A stretch of 64,000 nt of DNA from Ixodes scapularis (Eukaryota > Arthropoda > Arachnida > Ixodida > Ixodidae): positions 43,650,745 through 43,714,744 of the forward strand of contig NW_024609837.1 of assembly GCF_016920785.2 (NCBI RefSeq), written 5' to 3'. The first letter of the stretch is position 1; each line of letters starts with the position of its first letter. The position numbers and the translations under genes are program-made. A model generated the notes under the pieces. That model had not been told where the DNA came from, did not search any database, and saw only the letters and a list, made by a program, of their open reading frames with translations. Positions 33,601 to 45,600 of this stretch are shown here, in pieces.

Positions 33601-36600
33601 AGAATCCCGCGCGAGATGGTGAAGAAGTTGAGAGTTGGCAAAAACCTCAACCTTTGTCATTTTTTAAAAAATAAAAACTAGGGCATGCAGGCAAAAGCAG
33701 TTATTGTTCTTTACTTCAGAAGGGTAGAGACAACAATTCCCACATTTAAGCAAAGCACTGAAATTGTTGCACAGCTCCTTTAACATATGGACGTGCCCAC
33801 AAGGCCTGTGGGCACGTCCATAGGCCTCAGTGTTGGATAAACACAGGTGTGGGGACAACAAACAGGTCAGAGTGCCCCGTATAGTTTGACCTCCTCGCTA
33901 ATAGGGCATGTTTAGCTTAAAATCGTGCATTGCTTGGTGGCTCAGATCTGATAAGAGGGTGCTTGAACTAGAAAAACTTTACTTCGCACATTTTCAAGGA
34001 AATCTGTAAGCTCAAGGAACACACGAGAGTGCTCTTGGGCGCTCCTCACCCTGCCAGCAAGAAAAGGAACATAGACCTCCGATATTATCCTATCATCTCC
34101 AAGAACAGTGGAAGCGTAAGGCCCACTTCAGACGGGGCAATTTCGCCCAGCAACTTGACGTCGCAACACCAGCAACACGGGCCACCCGCATTCACATGCA
34201 GCAACCATTTGCTGCATTTGCCATCATTATCATAAAATTTTATTTTTCTTGCACTAGTTAGACACATAGCTACACGCTATAAACGTGCTTTTATTCATTT
34301 AAATGTCATTGAGAATACTAATGCATCTTTCTGAAACTGTTTATTTCCACAATACAATCAATTTCAAACCAGAACAAAGTCTTTAGTTGTCATCATCACC
34401 GGCACAGGGCATCACATGAAAATATTGCGCCCCTGATTGGCCTGCTGCTGCTTCAAACATCTTCAAATTGCTCCGAGTTGCTCGCTTGTTTCGAGCCGGA
34501 CCTGATCTCAGCAATTTGCGTCGATTTAGGGAAAGCTAGGAAACAACCCGCCAGCAACACCGAAATTGCTGAGAAAGTTGCCACGTCTGAAGCTGGCATA
34601 ACCGAGGTCTGCCAGGCAATCCCGTAGGCTTACCATTTCGTTGCTGTGAGAAAGCAGGTCCTCCTTGTGCACTGCACAAATGTGATGCAGTGTTGCCAGG
34701 TCACGCGCAGGATCGCCCACAATCGCCTCGTCTGGTTCCGGCTCTTCTGGAATGTTCTGCACGGGAAAATGTTGAAGTCATCTTTGGCAGCTTCCACTTG
34801 TCCTATGCGGCTGAAGGCAACTGTGCGGGAGTAACGCCTTTGGAGGTTTTTAGCTTGCACCCGCTCCTACTATGCAGCCATGGCTTGCACAGCGTTACGT
34901 GGCTCCTCACCACAGCGTAAAGATGGGCGAATTGTGCGACGAATAGCAGCGGTGATTGATTATAAAACATAGCGACGAAGGTAGCCCATGCGAATGGCAC
35001 GGTTACATATCCCTTTTTCAGTTTTTTCGTATATTTAACGTGAAACATCCTTTGGCTAGGTGCTCAGCATTTTGTGAAGCCCAGATAAAAGCGTGGCCGC
35101 GAGGCTTGACACCGATTGGTTGACGGGTGGGAGAGAAGGAGTGATCAAGGCGAGGAGGAGCTCGACCTCCTGTGTGCACCAAGGGAAAGGAGCTAGAGTG
35201 CGTGAAAGGCTCTGCAAGATCGCCAGGTTAATAAGCCCAATTAGCGGTAGTACAGCTTCATTCTAGGAACAACTATCAAGTATACACATGGTATGCTTTA
35301 AACTAGCTGATTAAGAGTGCCGTGAACGTATGCTTCTGGCTACTCAAAGTACCGCTAAACGTTTGTGATGCTAGAACGTTTCACGTATCCAGAACAATTG
35401 CCTGACGATTTGCCATAAGTTCTTTTTAAATTATTTTTGTGTTTTATTGTCTGCTGTTGAGGTTGGGCCACACACGCACGCGGCAAGGTGCGCGCGCAAG
35501 CGGCGGCGCTCGCAGTTCTTGCCAACTACACCTTAACAAGGTTCTACAGTATTTGAATTTCCTGGATGCTCTATTTGGTAAGCTACCGTTTGCCACAACC
35601 TCCAGTATTAGCAGAGACGCACAGAAATTTTAACTGGAGCTCAAGTTAACATACTTTCGTCCATCGAATTATCAATCTATCAAATTATTTTACGATCCCC
35701 TTTGAATTCAATATATCCGAATTCGACTGTATTGCGCGGAGACCCCGGACGCTCATTGGGGCTGACTAAACTCCTGCCGTAAAAACAAACGCACAATTTG
35801 CACGAACGGCTGCGTAAAATCCAGATGTATGATTGCTGCCAAAAACATTTTGCGACTTTAATCCCCAAAACTACTTTTCTAAACAGAAAAGACGGCCAAT
35901 GCCGAAAGTACCATTTCTCTAGTTTTGTAAAAGGATGCGAGATTGGTTTGTTCAGAAGAACCTGTAAGAAGCCTTGGCCCATTGATTCATTTCAACTCTC
36001 GAAAAGAGACCCAAGTTGTCACTCACGGCAATTTCGTCCAGAAAGCGCATCATGCGGTTCTTGTTCTTCAAAATGAACGGGTTAACAACCTCCATCCATG
36101 GCTCCTGCAACGAGAGCAATACTACCTGTAGCTCGTTCTAGTCGAAAGGGCAGAGCCAAGCTGAGCTACGAGTAGGCAAGCTATTTCACCTTTACCTTGG
36201 CACCAAATTCCACCAGGTTTGCCAGGTTCTGCAAACATTTGGCCACTAGAATCAGACTGCGAGACGCAGTTTCCGATGGCGTATCTGAAAGGGAAGAGAC
36301 GGGCATCGGATCTGCCACGATTCCTTTTCGGAACGAGTATGACAGTCTCTTTCTCTCTCCTCCTCTTGAGTGCTGGTACAACCACGATCTTAGAGTACCT
36401 GGTCTGGAATGTTTATGTCGCACTATGGGAAAGTTTTTCCTAGGGACATTTGTGTCCCTAGAGATAACTTTTACGTAGTGCGACCTCGAGACAAATTGTC
36501 CCTAGAGAAAACTTTTACAAAGTGTGATTTATTTGTCTAGGGACAAATTAAAGCACCAGAGGCGCTTCTATTTGCCCTTAAAGAAATCTCTAGGGTCGTA

Positions 36601-39600
36601 CATCATGAAAAAATAGTGCACAGAGAGACGAGGACAAGGACAGGAACGGAACACAGAAGACAGACAAGTGCTTTTTACTTTCGTTGGGAAGAGCATTTCT
36701 TCTGTGCTCCGTTCCTGTCCCTAACCTCATCTTTTTGTGCACTATGTTTTTATCATGTTTAACCAGTACCAACTCGCCCAGCTTACCACCTTACCTGGGG
36801 ACGTATTATATTGAAATAATTGAAAAGCCACGTGAAGAATGCTACACCTGATCTAAAAAAAAAAAAAACTATCAAAATGTTTTAAGATTTTTTTTAAAAA
36901 TTATTTTAGTTTCTTTTTTGTTGTCGTTTTAATTCAATTTATTCAAGCGTCGTGCCAATGTATTCATGGTTCATTCACAATGCACCCCAGCCTTAGTTTT
37001 AAACTAGCTGATGCATGAAGAACAGATTTTTTAAAATTTGCAGTGTGCTTCAGCTCAAATTTTTATGAATATTTTGTCTTAGTGTCTCAACCCTGTGTTC
37101 TCTGCGTTTGTGAAACCTTCTACGAGTGATGTAAAGACAAAAAAAATTCGGTCAAATCATAAAAAAGATCAATCATTTCTTACCAGTGATTAGGTTGAAC
37201 TGTCTCGGATTCAAAATGGCAGGACACAGGAGTCTCAGAAAGATGAAACCACTGAGGAAAAGAAAAAATACATGCCAAAAAATGTAAGCAGCCACAGAAA
37301 AAAAATTTGGCTATCTATACACAATGCTTGCCAATAGGTTATAGATGAATACACATCTGAAATATGCAAAAAAGTGCAATGTCCTGTTCATGCTGACAGT
37401 ATTGCACAGTGTACATATAGAGGAAAGGCGATGCAATAGACCTATTGCTCTATTACCCAAGCACCAAGGAGAATGCAGGGTTTGGTGTTCCACGCGCCGC
37501 GTGTGCTGGCCTCAGCAGTAGTAATTTTTCTAAAGCAAATACCCAAAACAAATGGCATCTTGCACGTGCGCTCGTTAACAGTTTATTCTGGTTATCCCTG
37601 CATTCTCCTTGATGCTTGGGTAATATAGTAAATGGTCTATTGGAATGGATCTCAGTTGCTACTACTTGCACAAAACAGCAATAGAAAGAGAACTTTCCCA
37701 AAGGTGAGTTATCCTAAACCACTCGTTTCTGCACGTTTCACCCAAATGCTTTCTATTCGCTCATAATCGGTTCACCAACTTAAGAATGTAATAAAGTCAA
37801 ATTCTTTACCTGACAACTCTGGTCTTGACAAGCGTGTCGTGGGGCCACTTGGCAGCCACCTTCTTTTGGAGGCAGTGGCAGATGTACCTTAACATCCTGC
37901 AACAGTCACAAAAGTTACAGAAAAAACTTAAGTTGTCTTCAATGACCAAAAATTGAAGCGTGTCTTGATATCTGATAAACTCTGACACACAGAATGTGAT
38001 ATCATGCTGCATGTGATGTCACAGTCACGTGATATTATGACGCCATGAAACATAAGTCATGCGATATTGTGCTGTAACGTGACATCACAGTCATGTGACA
38101 TCCTGGTGTCACGTAAAATTGTGTCGTATAAGCAATGTAACCCCTATGGGGCAATATATCTTACATGACCTTGACCAATATGTCGGTCAAGCGTAGTGCT
38201 CAAGCTTTTCTCGTGAAACACAACCCCATAACATATTCAGAGTTAGAGAATGCAATTGCTTACATTGAAAAGAAGAGATAAACGTTACTAAAACAACTTG
38301 GTTGGGAAACTGCCATAGAGCCTGCTTTAAAAAGTGGCTTCGATCCATACTCGAGAACCGAACTAAAGGCGATTGGAATGCCGCCATTTCTCCCGCAGCA
38401 GTCACTTTGAGAACTGCACATATCGTGCAAGGTCCGGTGGCGCCGTCTCGCAGTGCCATTTTGCAGTAGCAATAAAAATGAACTTTAATGTTTCGACTTG
38501 TCGCTAAAGGGTGGCGCTGTTATCGTATTTACCGCAGTTTGGTCTTGGTGGACACGAGCGGTCCAGGTTTCAAGGGTGAAAGTTCCAACCGAGTGTTTTA
38601 GTAATGTTAGAAGCGACTCACAACCCACATCCATACTGTATGTAACTAACGCTTTGAACATGAAAATATGCAACAACAGTCCTCATATAGCAGCATTTCA
38701 GACAGCTAAGAGTTTGCTCGTATTTAGAGCGAGAATCTTCCAACAGGCTCCGCGATGGGAGTGGCAACAATGACGGGAGGTGTGTCTGACGGTCTCACTT
38801 GGGACAGTGGTCGACAGCAGAGAAGATGGACTCCACCACACTGTCCAAGACGGACAAGAGGTGCTCAGCGTTGGCACATGCTTCCGACGGACTGTCCAGC
38901 TTGCTGGGGTTGAGCTGCGTGTAAGCGGAAGCAAGCTGGTTACTCCGACGAAGTTCCCATCAACGAACATCACCCTAAACAACAACAAAGATGCATGGAA
39001 CAATTTGCAAAGAGCCACAACAATGCTCTGCAAATATTTTGTTGTATTCGCGGGCTTTGCGACAAAGCGTCACAGTATAGTAGTTTGCCTTGAAACTACT
39101 GCTAAAGCCATGTCTGGTACACTTATGCTCCATTGAGTGCAGCTGTGGATATCAACGGAGCTCACAACAAATTTCTATGCGTGGCTTCTAAAACCGAGTT
39201 CCTAGGGTTGCCCAGGCGAAAATTTCCTTGGCTGTTACTGCATCCTAAGTAAAGTGCTCTTCCAGTATGAGAACTATGTTTTAGGTCTGCTCCATCCACT
39301 GATGTATTCATCAACTGCATTATTGTTTGCAGTTTATATGCTCCTGCATTACCTTATTGTTTCAATGCCAATATTGGAAGAAGTTACCCTGCGATTATTA
39401 TTATTATGATGGTGATGATGATGATGATGCTTTATTTATTTGATGCCCCAGGACCAGCAGGTCAGAATATGGTGGGTGGCACATGAATCAAAACCAAACC
39501 ACAGTCCAGGTTAATAATCACATGCGTTGAGAAACGCCGTGCAGATTAATAGCCGAAGAGATGCAACTCGAGCTCCCTTTAAACACAAACAAATCTGAAA

Positions 39601-42600
39601 ATGGATCAACATGAGGAGACAGGTCTTTCAAACATTTCTTTACCGGTTGCGAGAGATTTTCATCCCTTGAGATTGAAAGTTTGAGAATGCCCGCCCTATA
39701 ACACAATCCAACTTTTGATTACAGCAGCAGCACCAAGATCGTGACAGCACACGAAGTGATAAATATGAAGTGCACAAAACATCCTGGTGCATTACAGCCT
39801 TGGATGCTTCTAATCAATCAATAAATCGACAAAGACTGACCTCACACGACTGCCGTCCGTCCATGACCCTCAGGATGGAGTCATGGACCGTGTGCCGCAG
39901 AAACTCGTGGCCCGTCGAGCGCATGTAGTGGTCCATCAGCGTCGTCGTGAGCGACGTCATCCGAAACAACGTTGATGTCTCCTCTGCACCAAGGAAGGCA
40001 AAGACTCTGTGAAAGGACTCTTCCAGGAGAAATGCAGGAGGGCAAGCTCTGGCTACGATCTTGCCCTCGTAGCCAGAGCTACGAGGGCAAGCTCTCGGTT
40101 CTTATTTGGACCCCCAGCTATGCAGGTAGTGGACTTTGAGCGAATCACGATAAACGTGTCGTCTGCTTCTCTCTGCCAGACTGACATGATGTTCCTGGGA
40201 ACAAAAATCTGAAAAAGGATCTTGCACATCTGGATGTTCAAAAAGGGCTCTCATGTGCAGTACTTACTCACTAAACATTCAAAAAGTTACACAGGGCATG
40301 AACAGAGATGTTATGCACCTGTAAAGTTGCAAGGAACACTAAACTCTAATGCAGTAGAGTGATGCATGCAACATGTGAGAAACGCCGCTTCACCCTCGAG
40401 TAAACAGCGCTTCTCGCCTGAATGTCAGGTCGTCGTGGCAACTATCACGAGTGGAACCGTACTGGAGATATGGGAGAATCAAAGTGTGCAAGACAGCTGG
40501 AATTCGTCAATTGGTTATCTTAAGACTGCAAACCACCATAAAGTTGCTGGAAAGTTTGAATGATTGCTTCTGTGCTACTGCAGAGAGAGTCAACCCGACG
40601 TGAGAACGAGGTAAGAAAGGAACTTGCCCTCGCGGTCGATCTCTCTGTCGTTCATCTCTCTGAGCAGAAGTGCCTCCTTCCGCTCGCTGCGGAAGACCCG
40701 CAACATGGCGCTGGCCAGGGGCATCCGGTCCTTGTGGCAGAGGTCAGCCAGCACGCTCACCAGGTGGAGCTCGTCGTCCACCACGAGCTGCGGCGGTGGC
40801 GCAAAACACCCGTCATCGTCCAAGCCTGAGACGTCCCTTCCAGTCTCGTGAAGTCACTACTGCAACTCAAATTCCTAGAAACCCAGTCTCGATGCAAGTG
40901 CTCTTTTGCACTTGGCTTTAGGGGCACAGTGGCATGCACTTGTTTCGAATTCAGCCTGTTCGTGTAACCGAGTGTGCTTAATATCTTCGGTGGAGCTGCA
41001 TCTCAATGAACCATTTTGGATTGCTCTATGTCTAGTTTATTGTGGCTTTGAGGGATACGCCTTGCATTCTTGCAGCCTCACAGTGATGAAGTCGTGAGAC
41101 ACTCTTATGGGACTTGAGTAGTTTTGTTATGAACAGCATAAACCATAAAGTACAGGGAGCGACGAAGCCTCTCATTGAGGCACTATGCAACGGTCAGTCA
41201 AGTCAATTGAGTGTAGTTGTCCAGTTGACTACAGCTGTCCACACAATTATGGCTATCCACATGACCACGACTCTAGCTTATCGCTTGACTAGTTGGCCAG
41301 ATGATTGGCTGTCCACAAACGACTGTGGCTGTCCACTTGACCGTGGCTATTCACATAACTACAGCTGTCTGCATGACTGTGGCTGTCCCCATCACTGCAG
41401 CCGATCACATGACTGTGGTTGACCAGATGACCGTCCCTGTCTCTGAACAGCCACGGTCACCCCAGGCCCGTGGAAGCAAGGGCACCCCACCTCCTTGAAG
41501 GTGGTGTACTCCGAGAGGGGCATGATGACTTCGTGGACGTAGCGGATGCGCATCCGCAGTGAGCCCCAGTCCTCCCTGATGGGAGGAGTCAGCCCCCCCA
41601 GGGAGAACCACTCTTCCATCTCCTCGCAGTTCACCAGGCTATCCAGCTCTACCGTGACTTCCGCTGAGAAAAACGACACGCGTGATGGTCAATGTGATGC
41701 ATTATTTTCTTTTAATTATAGCCAAAGCGCAATGAGGTTCAGCTTGACATCTTTGTTAACCCGACAAGTAAAAGTTGTTAAACGTAGAAAAATCTGGTGT
41801 CACTCTAACATGCAGACATCGAACGTTCCAAACGTTTCATAAGAGGCTAGCTGAAGCTACACGAATACCTGCATATAATGTCGGTTCTCAAGTGACGCAA
41901 AAAAATGCTTGCTTTCAGCCAAAGCAGGTGATCAAGCGCGGCAATGGGACAAGGAGTTTTCTTAATTTTTCCTTGATACCACCGAAACAGTGACACAAAA
42001 ATTAAATGAGCTTGATTATTCTCGGTGCGAAATCTTCGTATGCTACTTAATAGACGCGCCAAGTTTCACTATTTTTTAGAACAGCATAACCGCTTTAACA
42101 CAGTTCACGATCAAACCAAACACGTCAAGACCATGACTGTGATTGAAGGCGCTTTTTTGAGATGAACGACATATTGCTGGGGCCGTCAACAGCTCAAGAG
42201 GCGCGGAGTGGCTTATGTCCACGCTTCTCGCTTTGCGATTTCTTTTTTGGCGTTCTTGGCGGCTCACGCTAGAACCTTGTCGACTGGGGGGCGACGATAA
42301 AATGTTCAGGACTCGCCATGGCCTGCATTTCTCGAGCTGTCGACGATGTCTCTAGAAATGGAATAGAGTGGAGGACATGTGGTGTGAAAGGGGACTCACC
42401 CATTTCCATGTCTTTAGACCTTTTCCCTTTAGTGTAAAGAGTAATGGTGAAAGATGTGACGTCTGACGGAAGGTCCCTGCGAGCCGGGCACAAAAACTGG
42501 CCGTCAGAGAAGCGACATATTTTTTTTTAATGCGTCAATAAATGATTTAATTTGAACACAAAATTCTTTTGTGTTTGGGTCACAATAACTTCCATTCCTC

Positions 42601-45600
42601 TAACCTACACTTTCAATTCTTGAAGTTTCGGTTACAAGAGCTTGCAAGCCTCCAATTCGGGCTCGATGCGTATTTGTCGAGCCGCAGGAATTTCGCCTCA
42701 TCGAGAGAGTCACGAAAGTCTCGGTCATTAAACATCCTTTCGATTCCATGCGATTACGCTTTGTTACGTCACCATTTGTTTCTCAGTCTGCCTTCCCACA
42801 GTTGGGAACGTTTTCAAGCTGTTGCCTCAAATTTTTTGCCTGACAGTTACTAAGCTTTTCTGTGATTCTCTTCCAATTTTCAAGTAAAAGCATCACTTTC
42901 CTTGCAATTCCAATTTTCATGAGCATCCACATTAACAGTTCCTGGCTGTTGCAAAGTACTATAGAGACAAAGTGCTTTTACATGTTAAGGCTACTGCTGC
43001 TATCACAGCAACCAGTCGAGTGACAAACCGATGACAAAACATTTTCACGAAGAAAGCCACAGTCATCTAAAAGCGTCGTAAAATGTGTCAACCGGAAACA
43101 AAAAAATGTGGAAGTTTACCGAATTGCATGCAATCGACCTCTCTTGCATGAATGCACAAAATGAAATAAATGAAATTAAGAGCCTTGTATCGGTTTATGT
43201 TCAATAAAAATATTCAATGAGAAGAACCCTAGGTGGGCAATAACTTGGTTTTTGAGATGATCCTTTTATGTTGTAAACTCAATCCACACTCCCTGGTTAT
43301 CTTAGAAGAATCAGAACTGCAATCATAGATGCCTTTTTTTTCACTAATAAAAATGTCACAAAACATAGCAAAATCTTTTTTTTTTTTTCCGAGACATATC
43401 TTGCAAAAAGGGAAAAGCAGAAAAGTCAGAGGCTCACTCGAGCAGAAAGTCCTCCTCCCAGATGGGGTCAGGAGGGCACTTGACTTGTGTTCTGCACACC
43501 TTGACCTACCCATGAACAAAGGGAGATTTAGACACTATGACGAGAAACAGGACTTTAGGGAGTGGCAGAAAGACGGAAAGATGGCCAATTTGGCAAAATC
43601 TGATGGTTGTCTCGGGGTGGCTAGGGATAAACGACCGGAAACCTTTGGCAAATGGTAGAAGAGATGCACTCGGCTAGGGAAGAGGTGGCATGGAGTCAAC
43701 GGGAATTAGGGGAAAAGTTTTGGGAAGGGACACTCCACAACACTTCTAGCACGAAGAACTCACTGCCAGTTTTCTGTATTTCTCTTCGTGTTGAAGAACT
43801 GTCATCAAAACTGCCACAGTGGTGAAAAGTGTTCAGTTAGGGAACTGACCTAAGTGATAAAGTTTGAGGTCCACCGGGACCCTTACAAAAGCAAAATGCG
43901 AAAGAGTGTCGAAGTCGTGCTTAACGCTAACAGTGTTACGCAGTGTACAAGCTGATACACCACGATAGTAGTTAAAAGAGAATGTGCGTGGCCAAGTGTG
44001 AATACACTGAAAAGATGGCAGATATTGAGCAAGGTGGTTTTGAATCTAAGTTTAACACCACGGGGGCCAAAACTGCAAAGGGGTTTTGGCTTCACTTCTG
44101 TTGCAAAGCAGTCATTTAGGGTAGAGAACAACTATTCCGCTTGGGGTCTAATTTTCGAATTTACGACAACAAGGATCAAACTACAGGTTCTAAGCCATGT
44201 CTCATGTAGCTTGGTGAATCATTGTTACTGGTAGCTTTGCAGAGGATAAGCCTGGTACAAAGCTTAATGGTCTTCCCATAGGCGTTTGCTAGAAATACAA
44301 TGAAGCCATTAACAGACGGTTTTCACAATCCCTTATCCCTTCATGCCAGGACAGTCACCTGGTTGAGTGAGATGATGCAGAAAGGGTGTGGTGCAAGCCG
44401 CACGGGCAGTCGGTGTGCCTCGAGCAGGGTGAGGCTGAGCGAACGCACTTGTGTAGCCGCCGGCGGAGGACTCCCCATGCCGGCGGCGCCACGTGCCAGT
44501 TGGGGAATGCAGAGCGGTCCGACGGCTGCCATCCACTCCTGCAAACACGGGGGTCCACCTCGACATCAGTACAAATGCCTCTCATTGACCTTGGCGCTCC
44601 TCTCAAGGTCATGCAGACCTTGCCCCGCGGGAGGTCAGTTGAACCCTCAAGGTGTCGCAGTACGTTTAAGACATATCATTAGGCCGTATTCTAGTTTGTT
44701 TCAAGATGTGGAAATGCTCTATTCATACTTCTTTGCCCACCACAATTAGCGTGTTACATGACTCACTTGGGCGGCTAGGCTCTAAGATATGAGAAAAGGT
44801 GCACTTGTGGCACTCTCCAGTAGCAAGGCACCCCCTTTGAACAAAAAACGTTTCTGTGTTATGTGCCAATTTCCACTGGGTTCCTAGGGCTCCCCCAAGA
44901 ACCTTTCGAAGTTCACCGAGTTCCCACAATTTCTTGGCTGTCTCTGCTGCCAAGCATTAGTATTTTACAAGATTTGAGCCATCCACTAATGCACTACTGA
45001 TACACAGCCGACGAACCTTTCCTGGTCTTGCAATTCATGCAGTTAAGCACTGCAGAAGCTTACAAACCTTGTAAAGAACAACGCATATACTAGGGAATGT
45101 TTGTCAGATACCTATGTGACAAACATTCTCTGTATATCTGTTGTTCTTTACAATGTTTTTAAGCTTCTGCAGTGCTTAAGGAGAGACATAAGCCTAAATT
45201 TAATATATTTTTGAAAAAATTGATTTTCCAATTTTGAGGTTTTCGGTTTTAGAAACTAATTATACACCCTTACACTAAATTTGATAACCATACGCCAAAT
45301 TGTTAGATTGATAAAAAATATGTTTAACACATTGTGAGGCAGTGACAAAGTGAAGGAGTTCAATGTTTGAATGCATTTTTCTTATTCCCGCTTTTTGCTG
45401 CAAATTTTATACGAAGGAATCTTTTGTTCAAAGGTAAAAGTACTCTGATACCGCAATCAAGATGTTTCGGCACTTAAATTTACTGGGAAATTGGGTTATC
45501 TACTTTTTTTTGAGTTGGAGTCCTCATTAAAAAAAACATGTTTTCAAAAATTGACATAGGACAGATATGCATCTCATATTTTGAGGTAATAACTCTTCCT

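Noticed and set aside
39841..39846. Alternative donor GTGAGG for RASA1 exon 18
   Set aside because: Using it leaves phase 1, which does not join exon 19; the GTCAGT donor four bases later restores phase and the family sequence.
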